Origin: Schizophyllum amplum
Taxonomy: Eukaryota > Basidiomycota > Agaricomycetes > Agaricales > Schizophyllaceae
Assembly: GCA_007026445.1 (NCBI GenBank)
Contig: VDMD01000001.1
Coordinates: forward strand, 930,001-994,000
DNA length: 64,000 bases
Direction: 5' to 3'
Numbering within the stretch: the stretch's first letter is position 1; each line of letters opens with the position of its first letter. Both the position numbers and the translations under genes were made by a program. The notes beneath the pieces are model-generated. The model saw only the letters and a program-made list of their open reading frames with translations, ran no database searches and was not told the DNA's origin. This document shows positions 1-11,046 of the stretch, piece after piece.

Positions 1-870
1 CCGAGATATGGGAGTTGGGACCAGTGCTTGAGGTCTCACCTTCCGAGTCTCACACGCCCGCACTGTTGGCAGCAAGCCAAAAACCGCCTGCAAATGTGGC
101 TCACTCGTCGCTAAGCTCCCCTTTCGCGGATGCGGCGGATGCGGCCACGTCCCTCGCATTCAAGAACTACGACCCAGACACGCCGGGAAGGGCCTTCAAG
201 GAGACACCGGGCGTGTCGCATTTTCGAACTTCCCAGCTTCAGTCGTCGGTTGCATCTAACTCCCCGGAAGTCTATTCGGGTGTCGAGCCATCTTACGCAC
301 CGTGCGAAACTTCTGTTCAAGAAACACGCCGACTGTGTATGCTACGCCAGCTACCTCTGCTACGCGCGAGCCATCAGCGATTCCATTCGACTTCGACGAT
401 CTCTCACGCTTACATCAAACCTCTACGCCGCGCGCGCGCCCTACTGCATTGGAGCGCAAAGTATCTCGAATTCTCGATGCCATGCGACAAGAATCGATAT
501 CAATACCGGAATTCATGTCGCACGTTCTTACCTCGCCCTCTCCGCTCTGTCACGCGCATTAAGTAGCTTTCTACAAAAGCTCGAACTGCGCGGTCCCCAA
601 CGTTCTAGACGCTATGTACACTCACAAGACCGGACGTCCTCAGCTCGAGCATTGGGTCTGCGAGAAGAATCTCCACGTAACACTTACGTGCAAGGCGCTT
701 ACAACGGAGGTCGCGCGAGCGAGGGAGCTGCCACAAATGCCCTCTCGGGAGGTCTCTGGAGTATCTCGAAGGCTGGGACCTTCACGCTATCATGCGTCCT
801 GTTGTCGAGGAGACTCCCGTGCTGGAATTGGTCCTGGATACGGTTCTCGAGACGGAGGTTGTCTTCCACG
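1..870 (+). pseudogene. Decayed coding relic, upstream end outside window
   Basis: Protein-like text appears here in successive frames, none forming a complete gene. A frame open from the window edge to about 340 gives a Ser/Pro-rich stretch. The frame at 302-562 gives ALERKVSRILDAMRQ and FMSHVL, then hits TAA at 560-562. The same frame continues past that stop as FYKSSNCAVPNVLDAMYTHK, ending in GRPQLEHWV. A third frame near 740-865 gives LEGWDLHAIMRPVVEE directly before a GTGAGT donor-like site at 870. The premature stop plus frame changes suggest a degraded gene. The general layout (short helical motif, then a block with a conserved H-W) recalls the N-terminal part of large agaricomycete DUF6589-type proteins, but this is from memory and weak. 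It could equally be random open frame in GC-rich DNA. Confidence 0.35.
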
Positions 871-1311
871 TGAGTATACAGTAGAGTAGACAGATTCGAC
901 GTTGAGGAGCGTCCAGAGTCAGGAGGTACGACTGAGGGAGCAGCTCGTGCGGGATTTCGCGCGCGATAAGAGTCAGTTGAGCAACATCGAGCAGACATCG
1001 AGCGTAAGCAGGAGTGAGTGCGACAGCTCGGAGATCTGAGGTATTGTCGCCGAGGAGTCGTAGAGAGACATAAGCCAGCAGCATTCGTGGCTTCCCAGTA
1101 CTTTGTTGAGGGTCTGCCCAGGGAACGGTGCGCATATATGCAGACAAGATGCCTTTGAGACGAGCGCGACGCGACGCGACGCGCTGACGGCTGATCGCGC
1201 GCTCGCGGACCGGCTTCCGCTTAAACCTCAATTAGGAAGTGGACCTTTTATGGGAATTTCACGTGATGTACATGACGACATCGACCGTCCACGCCAGAAA
1301 AATGACGGATT

Positions 1312-2347
1312 TTACCGGTCCCTCTGACTGGGGGTGGGCATGCGCGGTTCCACATCCGGCTTATTTGGTCGTGTTGTTCTCCCGCTTAGGACTTGTTCTC
1401 TTTTTGGCGCGCTTGATACTTTTCCGTCTCAAGGCGTAGCCCTTTGATATTTTGCAGATCACTTGACGGTACCTGTCTTTATAGATCCTTCTTTTTAAAT
1501 GGACAAAAACTCTTGACGTGAAGTCTTCATGTAGTATTCTCAGATTTGTATTCTTTATGGAATGGAGAATTGTGTTTTAGAAAGAACGTTTTGTAGCGAC
1601 AGTCTTTCCGCGTCGAACGCATCTTGAATGAAGTGAGAAGATGCAGAATTGCGTTCGTTCAAAGGTCGCCAAAACCGCTGTAGAATTCGACATCAGTGAT
1701 CAGACAGTGATCAATCAGTGATCAGTCAGTGATCAATAGTGACCTGTTCAGCGCGCCTCGAGTTGAACGACATCCTCTGACGCGTAACTAATGATTGACG
1801 CCTCCAGTGGCCTTTCCGACGCTCAAGTATGTTCAATCTTATATACCTGGGTACAGAAAAGGAGATTCATGCCGCCTGTCGCTCCGACCGTCGTTGCCGA
1901 CGCAGCACGGCCTGCACCTCATATGCCAACAGCGAGATCGTTCGACTCGACAACTGTGAAGATGTGCACGACCCCGCAATATCATCAGATATACTCTAAA
2001 GCACCTTGAGGAGCGGCTGAGGGATGAGAAAGAGATTCCTGTGGACGTGGACTCTTGCAGTACACATCGGAATGATGGCCTTGTGTAGACACACTGTTTT
2101 GGAATCACCATTTGATCAGAGGTCCTCAAATTCTGGGATATACAAGGTATGCTAAATACGAAGCGATCTCACACAGAAACCTAAGTTAAAGGGGACCTGC
2201 GTCGTCGGTCAATGAGAGCGATAGGCGGGAACACCAAAAATGTTGATTTGGCGGGGGCGTCAACACGACCAAATAAGCCGGATGTGGAACCGCGCATGCC
2301 CACCCCCACTCTGACGAGGCAAGCCGCGCGTCACGAGGGACCGGTTA
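1312..2347. mobile_element. 1.04-kb inverted-repeat element, no transposase
   Basis: The left arm 1312-1376 and right arm 2261-2347 are inverted copies. The core (GGGGTGGGCATGCGCGGTTC and on to TTTGGTCGTGTTG, left 1330-1376, right 2261-2307) is essentially identical, and an ACCGGTCCCTC motif follows outward on both sides with a small indel. The roughly 0.9 kb between arms has no long reading frame. A short tandem array of CAGTGATCA lies at about 1697-1742. This architecture fits a non-autonomous DNA transposon. The exact termini and target duplication could not be fixed, so the superfamily is open. Confidence 0.6.
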
Positions 2348-3237
2348 CCGGTCTAGGCGTCGACAAGGCTTCGTCACAGGCGACGAGCATGGGGAGGAGC
2401 GGGCAGGGAGCGGGTAAGGGGAGGGCCTGGTGGTAGTTTCGGCGCTTGCCGAAGTCGGGGTGTCGCGTGTTCGCCGTCTTGTGTCGTCGTCGTTGGCGAC
2501 GACGGCGGCGCGTAAATTCTGGGCGCGTCAGTGAGCGCGTCGTACCGCAATGACGTGCCCACTACGCACCTCGTAGACGGCGGGCAGCGCCGCCGCACGC
2601 TGCCACTAATTCCGGCCCCGGGGCGTCGATGTGGGTGTCGACGGCGCGGTTGGTGGTGGTGGTTGAGGACAACGAACATCACGGGACCTTTGTTGACATC
2701 CCTGCGAGACAGCTGAGTCCGTATTTACGAGTTAATTCCCCATTAATTGCGGGTTTGCGGGGCAGCGGCGGCGCCAACAACGCCATTCCTTTTTAGGACG
2801 CACGTGCTTGTGTGGATTAGACAAAGACTGGATCGTCCAGAACTTAGGAGGGCGCGGTTCATCATCGAAGGAGTCTGGATCTGAGCATGGAGGATCGCGC
2901 CACTGTTTGAAACGACGTAGAGTGTGTATTGGAAAGCGCAAAGCATATGTAGAGAATGTATAGATGGATGCACGAGCGACAGACAAACAGACAGGGCAAA
3001 TAGTACTCCGGATATAGACGGGGCGCCAGGCTACCCTCATAGAAGAGCAAAACAAGAACAAAATAAGTACAACAAGACAACCTGCATAACGATGATGTGG
3101 AGCCGAGGATAGGGAGAATAAAGGACTTGGACAACGCCTGATTGGATGGTAAATGTAGGCGTAAGTGCACCGTCGAGCGAGTTGCATTGTCGAACGCTCA
3201 CCAGGCAAACACCCAGTTCCCTCGACTACCTGGGACT
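2348..3237. other. No gene seen (2.35-3.24 kb)
   Basis: Only short overlapping frames on both strands (60-158 codons), with no splice-consistent continuation or recognisable motif. It is the 3' flank of the minus-strand gene ending at 3238, so part may be its untranslated region. Confidence 0.5.
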
Positions 3238-6196
3238 CTACGAAGCTGGACGCGATGACTTGGGCTGCGATGGCCCGCCCGTACGGTTGGTCTGCGGTGA
3301 TCCACTCCCGGGCTTGGACTGCGACATCGACGGTGCGCGCGAGCGAGGCTTAGCCTGCGATGACGCAGCCGCAGGCTTAGCTTGGGACGACCCGCTCGCA
3401 GCCCGAGACGGGGCACGCGACCGGAGTCTGGTCTCGGCAGGGTTAGCTTGCGAGGAGTCGCCTGCTTGCGACGAACTGCCAGCGGGGTTGACCTGTAGCG
3501 AAGCATCCGACAAGGGTTGATTCCTCGCAGCAACTCGAGAACTCGAGCGCGCCCGAGCTGAGCGCTTCTGAGCCTGCGGGGGTAGCAAAGTCTGCGAGTG
3601 GGACGAGCGCGCGCCAGGGGCCGGAGTCGCAGCCTGCGACTGGGCGGGCTGACTGCTCCCTGCACCCGTCACGTCCGAGGAAGTAGTCTTCGCAGACTTC
3701 CGGGTCCGCGCTAGCTGGCTCGCGCGGTCGCTGTCGGCGGACGTCGCAGTCGTTCCGCTAGCCCTTGCTCGACCGGCGGGCTGACCGCTATCGACCGAAG
3801 TAGCCCTGCCGCCATTCTCCGCTGGACCCTCGACTGTGGTTGGCGCATCGTGCTGCCGGCGAAGCCGCTCCACCTTTCGCAGAGCAGCGTCTTGGCGTTG
3901 CTCAAATGCATCGAGTTTATTCTTGAGCTCATCGAGCTGCTGCTCAAGGGTCCATCGGAGCGTTGGATCATTCTGTTTAACCCTAGCCACGAGGGATAGT
4001 CGCACTTCCTCGAACCGTCGACGAACGCGTTCTGCGTGTTCATGCCGCAAGCAGAGAAGAAATGTGCAGAATTGGATCGTCTGCTTATAGTCGGTAAGGT
4101 CGTACTTCGGCGGGTCGCGAGATGCGATCCAGACAAGAACGGGAGGGCCTGTGAATGGCTGCAGGGGAGCAGCGTGAGTCAGTACGTATATTAGCCTCCA
4201 TAATAAACACGCACCCGGAGAACATCAGATCCTATCTTCACGCCGTACGCCACGTATACATAACCGATCGGTCCGTCAGTAGCAAGGCAGAATGCGGGAC
4301 ATTCGTAGATGTCCAAAGCCGCCATCTTGTGCACGGAATGGGTCAGATAGATATAGGCCTGATTAAGGCATTGCAGGGTGAAAACCCAGTCATGGGAGCG
4401 CTTGTACTCCGCAAAGTAGAAGTCAATGACGAGAGCTAAAGAGAGATTGGTAAGCTGACTGTCGACAAAGATATAATGGGGACGAACAGCGCAGCATGAG
4501 AGGTGGCTCCGGCATGTTCGTCGAAGCTTCTGCTCTCATTGAAGCACCCTCGTCATCATGCGATGTTGAGTTGGGTGTACGAAGATCCTCGTTAGCTGGG
4601 AGAACATCAACGGAGGACGGAGGGGAGGAACTAGCGAATCCGGAGCCCAGATGCGTGACGCGTTCGAGTGCTTGCTGAGCAAGATCCTTGTGATCCGGCA
4701 ATCCAAGGCCGCCTCTAGGATTGTCTGAGTCTTTCTGTGCCAACTCTTGTGCTCGGGCGAACATGACTGTAGATGACACGCCAGTTCTCGGCATCGGTGC
4801 AGGAGAGTCCTTCTCGACCAAGGAACAAGCATTCATTCCCGGGCTGATCTCTTCCTCCTCGGGAAAGTCTAGGATCCGAATACCAGCAAGAGCATCGCAT
4901 CTGGCTTGTCTGGGTTCTTCTCGTAAGCGAGAATAACACGCATCGTCGTCCAGCGAGGATTTAATCCAGGTAGACACGGCGTCCTTCTGATCTCGAAGCC
5001 GATTGTTCAGATTTTCCGCGTAGGCGATCTCGCCTGCCGCGTAGCCCTCGAGGACCTCCTTGGGCCATGCCGATGTTGGGGCTTTCTTGCGTAAGGCGTC
5101 GTGCCGCTTCCGACCGTCCGACCGCAGCTGAAGCATACTCTGCACGCTGCTACCATTTTCCATAATGCCATCCAGCAAGTACGGCCGCACATCTGCTGCG
5201 AGACCCAAGGGGAGGTGCCGCGGTATCTTGACCTCGTACTCCATTCTGAAGGTCTAGCAGTTAGAATACCGTATAGGATGGGTGCTATATTCGAGGACAT
5301 ACCGAAGGAACATCCCGTCATACGAGCCCTCATCATCCTGAAAGAGTTCGCCAATGAAACGAAGATGCAGAGGGTCCCAGCAGATGACACGCCCTTCATG
5401 TTCAACGTAGTGCGGCCAATCGGCGCGCGCTGCGGCATTGGATGTCTCGAGAATGAAGGGTAATGCGACGGTGATCTGCAAGATAATGAGAGCTGTTTTG
5501 CTGTTCGACAAGCCTGTCTGGGTGGACAGGAGGTCTGTGCCTGTATATGCCGCCAGTTCGTCTTGGAAGTCAATGTACTCGTTATAGGTGCGGAGAGCCT
5601 CAATCTGTGCAGAATATCAGAGTGTGTAATTAGTCGAACAGTTGGCCTTACTATTTTCGTGTCCTTGTCGAGCTGATGCTCAGATCATACATACATGCAT
5701 AATCACACGACTTACCGTAATGGACGGCCCCTTGTCATGCTGACGGTCCGGAAACTGGGGCAGCTGGACAGATATCTCGCGTCAGCAGAGCGTGATACTT
5801 ATCGGGGTGATAGTCCGGACCTTTATCGGCCGGAAGTAATCCATGACGTCCCGTATTGTTTTCAGGTGGGGAAAAAGCTCGCAGTCCGCCTTTCTACGTG
5901 GAAACGACGTGTGGACAACGCCTCTGTTATATAACATGACCTGGCAGGGCGTCAGACCATGAAGGTGTGCAGTCCCTTTCAAGTTTGCATAGCTAAAGAT
6001 CGTCAGAAGAGCGAGGGCTGCGGGCGCATTGACGTACTCTGAGGCGGAATATGGAGTGGAACGTCCATATGGGCTGTTGGGCATCAGTATCAATGCGCGT
6101 CATATATATATTCAGACGTACAGCACACATTGAATAGATGAATCCGACTTCAACGCCTCTTCTACGAAATTCAGGCGCCCGTTGTGGAACGTCCGC
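3238..6196 (-). CDS. Cassette gene 2, copy A: unknown protein with coiled coil and Ser/Pro/Gln-rich tail
   Basis: Multi-exon minus-strand gene of unrecognised family. Well-supported exons: 5821-5992, 5716-5763, 5303-5604, 4488-5245, 4215-4435 and 3238-4158; probable 5' exons 6122-6196 and 6038-6073 keep the same frame. Phases match at each junction. The start codon is not resolved: the first conserved ATG opens MLYNRGVVHTSF, but conservation with copy B extends upstream of it. Conserved blocks include EHEGRVICWDPLH, YFAEYKRSHDWVFT, CPAFCLATDGPIGYVYVA and PPVLVWIASR. Near residue 540 on, a heptad-like helix (LKNKLDAFEQRQDAALRKV) precedes a low-complexity tail of repeated S-Q-x-K-P and R-S-R-A-P-S units ending in TGA at 3238. 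It lies about 100 bp downstream of cassette gene 1 on the same strand. A paralogue sits at 25.3-28.3 kb and a relic at 12.2 kb. Function unknown. Confidence 0.7.
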
Positions 6197-6299
6197 CTGC
6201 AAAAATCAAGAAGTGGCCTGAAAAGTAGTAAGGTGCTTACTTGGGGAAAGACGTAGAAGCGCTATAGGTCGTTTAGCATACAACGCAACGCAGTCCAGA

Positions 6300-8379
6300 T
6301 CAACCAACAGACCTGGATTTTGCTCCCTGTGTCGTTCGCGAGGTCTTCGATGTGGTCGTGTCCTTCTTGTTGCTCATACTGCAAACGCTTCAGACGACCG
6401 AAGAGCGTCAGCCCAGTTCACAACTGACCCGGAGGTAGTGGTAGTACGGGAGCAAGTTGAGAGCGAGGAGGAACCGCCGCACTGCAAGACCTTGGCCTCG
6501 CGTATCGATGGCCGGCAACGTGCCCATTGGCTGCGTATTACGTCAGCACAATGGAGAAGAGAAGCTCATATCCTTACCGCGGTGAACAGGCGACTGCCCC
6601 CCGCCACGCTTCTACACGTGTACGCAGCGCCGGTAGATCCGGGTCTGCATGCTGCCGGCCGGCCATGTCCAGCCTCCACCGCAGAAGGTTACGAGCAAGT
6701 GCGGAGCTGAGGCCTTCCTGCGCCCGCTGAACCATGGCGGCAGTATGCTCGCGCAGCGCGGATAGGCAATATGCCAGCTCCAACGCCTCTGCAGGCTTCC
6801 GCACGTCGAACGCGGCCAGCGCGCGGCAGGGAAGAGAGCTGTGGTCACCATATGCGATATGGACCTCGACCTGCGAAGGCGCTCAGAACAGCGGCTCGAA
6901 TAACGAGTCGGTCCACTCACGCAATCAATATCTGCGGGGACGGACGTCCACCCAAGGACTAGCCGTATCCGAGTTGAGTATTTCCCGAAAACGATCCCCA
7001 CCATAGGATCCATGACGCCAACGGCGCGGCGTTGCAAGAGAGCACTCGACATTGCGTACGGCATCTTCTCCGGAGATGCAACGCACAGCAGGCCTAAGTC
7101 GATGAAGTCGTCCCTTGCGTGGAATAGTAGCTGCGTATGCGCGAGCACTGCTTCTTCAGGTTCCGCTTCCTCCTCGGCGTCCTCGTAAGGTGTGTCCGCT
7201 TCACTCTCTCTGGCAGGCTCGTCATCGTCATCGTCTGCTTCAATGTCGCCGTCCGCCTGCATATCATAGTCCTCATCCTCGAATTCATCATCGTCTTCAA
7301 CGCCGTCGATCGCCATACCGTCGTACGCGGGTCGTTCATCGTCTTCTCCTTCTTGCTCTCCTTCCTGTGCGTCCTGTAAGTCACCCGCGTCGACACCAGT
7401 CAAGGATGGAGACTCGGTGTCAAAGACGCGTCGCTGGCTGCCTTCCGAGAAGGAGACCTCCGTAGTGGTCCAGTTCGCGCACTCCCAGCTGGGATGCTCG
7501 TCGGCCTCGATGAAGGGGTCAGCCGACGAAGCGCTGCTGTGGAACTCATCGTCGTCCACCCGGGAGTCAAGTTGATCGAGCCCCTCGCCAGATGCCCCAG
7601 CTTCGTCGTTGTCCCATTGGACGCCATTGCTGCCGGCGGTTCTGTGCCTCAGAGCCTTGCCGCCATGATGTCCAGACGTGCATGACACGTCGTCCATAGT
7701 ACAGTCCTCGGGTGTTCCGTGATTTGGAGGCGACATAGCGACCCACGAAGACGGTGCAGGCGACAATGTATCCATCGTGGGCCCCACACGCGGGATTGCC
7801 AGCCCAGCCGTCAACATCGCATCGACACGCATGTAGGGGGGCAGAAAGCGCGCATTCGGGTCGTCAAAATGGCAAGGGTCCGCAGGCAATATGATTGGTT
7901 CGCCAAAGCTACCCGAATGCTTTAGCACAACGCGCGCGCAGTCACACATATAGTGCACTTACTTCGGCTGCTCGTCCGGCCATATCTTCATGAGCAGATC
8001 GGCAATGTACGCCCATGTAAAGCATAGTTTGGGTACAGTCTCAAAAGGCTGTTCGAGACGTTCCATCATTGCGAGACCTGAAGACACGCGCGACGCAGCG
8101 GAAACCAAGTCGTCCATGAGCGGGTCGTCGAAGCGGGGCACATCGACCCTGCCTCCCCCATTGTTATACACCTCCCTGAGCTTCACCACAGTCAGAAATC
8201 GCGCGCAAACAGGCTGCTAATTCACGCACTGTGCGCACAAACTCTGGGAACGCGCTGTCGTCTTCGCGCAGCTTCAGCGCTTCGACCAGCGCTTCGACAG
8301 CCTCGGGCCAGTCATTTGAGGCGCCAATCTCGTGTTGGTAAACATGGATGGTCTTGGGCTGGTCGAAATATTCTGCCAT
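6300..8379 (-). pseudogene. Cassette gene 1, copy A: frameshifted in exon 1
   Basis: Same five-exon structure as the intact copy B (28412-30488). Exons: 7963-8379, 6921-7908, 6578-6870, 6429-6530, 6300-6378, all with GT-AG introns. Exon 1 starts MAEYFDQPKTIHVYQHE but carries one extra A:T pair at about 8193-8196 relative to copy B, so translation stops at codon 71 (ends RAISDCGEAQGGV). The second frame resumes as VKLREVYNNGGGRVDV. Downstream exons are otherwise intact: a Pro/Ser-rich part, a long acidic D/E stretch, a conserved block (DLGLLCVASPEKMPYAMSS, then MDPMVGIVF), a helical block (RKPAEALELAYCLSALREH) and a basic Ser/Thr tail ending KSRSVG. A start at the internal Met (8189) could still give a shortened protein. 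A sequencing error cannot be excluded. Family and function unknown. Confidence 0.65.
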
Positions 8380-8499
8380 CGTCTCCGCTGTAGAACGCGG
8401 TGATGGTTCAAACGTTCATGGTCGAGTCCAAGTCAAGCCTTCCGCGGAGTCCGGACTCAGCGGGCCGTTGATCGCACTGGCAGCAACCATAAGTGGGGG

Positions 8500-8517
8500 C
8501 ACGTGAAGGATCACGTG
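8500..8517 (-). promoter_or_regulatory. Paired CACGTG boxes upstream of cassette gene 1, copy A
   Basis: CACGTG at 8500-8505 and again at 8512-8517, 12 bp start to start, about 120 bp upstream of the gene 1 ATG at 8379. Copy B has the same pair with the same spacing at 30582-30599 although the sequence between the boxes differs. CACGTG is the E-box bound by bHLH factors; binding here is inferred from the motif and its conservation. Confidence 0.45.
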
Positions 8518-9077
8518 GACCATGTTGATCTCTCGTTTGGAAATTGGCGTCGGCCGGGCGCTGGGACAAACGATTTTTGGATGCACCTTCTGCACCAACT
8601 CAGCCATAAACTTCCAACGTCCGCATCGGATGCACAACTATGGGAGCACCAACTATTTGGATGAGATTCGACACGAAATCAGAAGCTACTTATGTAGAGG
8701 GGGAAGTAAGAAATCAAAGGTTGTCGCCGGGTCGTGTATAGCGTGGCGTACTTATGTACGAAAGAGATTTGGGAAAATAGAGAAGAAACTGAGTATATAG
8801 GAGGTGCGTAGGGACCATCATTGTGTATATAGCATGTAGCGAGAAGCCCCTATGACGAGATACCGGAAAGAAACACTGCAAGTAGTTGCAGGGCTCAGCG
8901 TGCTAAGTCAAGACCAACGAGAGAGGTGTTGTGATCTGGTAGACTTGCGTTGAACAATGGCTGGTAAAGACGGTTTCAATGCGGAAGTCGACGTGGCGAG
9001 TCATGTCGAAGGCAGGTACGACGAGGTCGACGTCCGACCAGTCGAGACGATGGCAAAGTCGGGCGTTGTCAACGTGG

Positions 9078-9103
9078 TGGTGGTGGTGGTGGTGGTGGTG
9101 GCG
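9078..9103. repeat. GGT/TGG trinucleotide microsatellite
   Basis: About eight tandem TGG units in plus-strand orientation. It lies just downstream of the minus-strand gene ending at 9167, outside its coding sequence. Confidence 0.9.
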
Positions 9104-9166
9104 TGTTTTGCGATGGAACGAGCAGCGCGCGGCACTCTCGTCCCTTCTTCTCTTCGTTCCCCTTCA

Positions 9167-10506
9167 TTACACCCGGTACGGCACCTTCAAGTACATGTGC
9201 CCCACGTCGGTTTGGCTGATCAGAGCCGAGTTGGCGGCCGTCCAGAGGTAGCGCGGCGCCGGCCGCGCGATGCCGTCCTCATACTGACCAGCGTTGTTGG
9301 TCTGGTCGATATCGGTGGACTTGTACCCATTCACGTACTCGTGACTGTAGTCGTGAGGAGTAGGCAGCTTTACGCCCGTCAGACCAAGCCACAGAAACCA
9401 ACATGACGAAAGCGCACCTCGCACGGAGATGGAGCACGAGGGCCATTCGCCGCCTGTGCTCGAGCGTAGTCGCGAGGGACCGGAAGCTACACTATGTTAG
9501 CACACGTGATTGCGTGACGAGCGTGGTGACATACCTCGGCAGGCGAGGGCGCGCGCATGTTCTCGTACCCTTTGAAGGGTTTGGCCGCGTCGACATGCCT
9601 GGAGCGCGACTTCTGTAACTCAGTTCAAGCTCAGAAATGTTTAGCAAGACAGCGATGCGGCACACCTTGGGAAGTTTCTGGTTATGCTTTGTGGCAAAGC
9701 TAATGGCAGCCGAGATCTCAATGCGAGCATGATCGCTGCTCGCATTCTCCTTGCCGCCCAAGGCATCCTTCTCAAACATCGGCGGAGGAAGCTGGAGAGC
9801 CATCAGTATACGTTACCGATGCTCAAGTAGCTCGACGCACCTCCGAGGGCGAGGGCCCCCGCATGTACTCGGGGGTACGCTCCTCGGCGCGTTCGCGGCG
9901 CATGGCTGCCTTCTCCGCAAGGAAGCAAAGATCATTCGTGATGTCACTCATAGACTCTTCCGCGGGCAGAAGAGTGCTCTTGTCTTCAGTGACCAAGGCA
10001 TCGGGGTCGTTCGTAGCACACTGATCATCGAGCAGAGCAGGCGGCGGCGGCGGCAGCTGCACGGAGCATAAGCTGCCCACCCACGACCTTCAGAGATCGT
10101 GCTCACCTCGGAAGCCTTGGGCGACCTTTGGTATTTCGGGTATCTGAAGTACCCCTGCGCTGCCACGTTCTTGACCGTCGATCCAGATATCGCTTGCTCG
10201 ACTAGACGACGACCATGAGCACAAGCACACAGATACAGTAGCAGCAAAAGCACCTTCGGACGTCGGCAAGCTCGCCGCCCACTTCTTGATCATCTCGTGA
10301 ACATCGTCGACGACGGTGACCGTGGAAGTTGAGATGTTAGTCGCCGTGCTGCATGGCGTCGTCCTCTTGACGCCCGCCGGCTTAATGAGATGCGGGGGAA
10401 GATCGTAGGGGAACTTCAAGGGCGACAGCAGGTTGCTCTGTGCGCCAGCCACGCGCATGCGACGGCTCGCGGGCACGGTCTGGCGGGTCTTGTTGCGGTA
10501 AGGCAT
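9167..10506 (-). CDS. Unknown 349-residue protein encoded by seven modular phase-0 exons
   Basis: Exons (minus strand): 10237-10506, 10107-10196, 9841-10056, 9666-9791, 9535-9612, 9418-9486, 9167-9367. Every intron is phase 0 with GT-AG ends, giving 90+30+72+42+26+23+66 residues. The ATG at 10506 opens MPYRNKTRQTVPASRRMR. Internal exons share a modular layout: four begin with Leu-Pro (LPPPPP, LPPPMF, LPVPRDY, LPTPHDY) and four end in Ser-Pro-rich caps (RSPKASE, RGPSPSE, RAPSPAE, RAPSPCE). The last exon ends in an aromatic stretch (ARPAPRYLWTAANSALIS) and TAA at 9167. No known domain recognised. The modules look like serial exon duplication giving spaced short linear motifs, so a docking or scaffolding role is possible, but that is inference. 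Confidence 0.75.
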
Positions 10507-11046
10507 CTTTCTTCGCGTAGATATGCGATTAGGATTGTTTATGAGAAAGAATAACGCGTCAGGGCTCGAAAGTGAGAGGTAAGACGGTGGTCGAAGGCAA
10601 GTGGGGGATGGCCAGATCAGTGGCAGTCCGTGACCGTGGGTGTGACGCATCATCACGCTTTGACCGCGCGAGGGTCCGAGCACAATGGACGCCGACGCGT
10701 CGAGCATGTGTGCGTGACCCGCGATGGCCTATGATTACACCTTCACAATGGGCATCATACGTCATGAGGGTGCGGGACCCTGGAAGGGCGGTGAGTCGTG
10801 CTGAGCGCCAGGCATAGATTGACCTCTTCCTAGCGCTTCACTCACAGGATGGCTAGCTCTGCGGAAGAGTCAGAAATGTGGCCACTGCACGAAGAAGATG
10901 TGCATGACTCAGTATACCATGTGAATGTCAAGAATGGCCCACCGTTGACGATGGGAGACGAACAGCCCGCGGAAACAGCTTCATTAGACGCCTGAAGTTG
11001 TTCAGCAACAGAGGTGCCTGCACATACTAACTGCCACAAGGTGCTT
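10507..11046. other. Intergenic, one short open frame
   Basis: Upstream region of the modular-exon gene. A 48-codon plus-strand frame at 10849-10995 (starts MASSAEESEMWPLHEED) has a plausible composition and a CAG just before its ATG. It has no partner exon I could find and no homologue in the window, so I do not call it a gene. Confidence 0.4.

Noticed and set aside
6240..6300. Alternative reading of gene 1 copy A ending LNDL or running into gene 2 as one long gene
   Set aside because: The exon 3-4-5 phases close only for the tail ending KSRSVG, and no splice link to gene 2 keeps frame in both copies.
8957..9406. Plus-strand 149-codon frame with a poly-Val run
   Set aside because: Antisense to the last exons of the modular-exon gene; the Val run is only the TGG/GTG microsatellite.
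10849..10995. 48-codon frame MASSAEESEMWPLHEED
   Set aside because: Plausible composition but isolated; no continuation exon or homologue.
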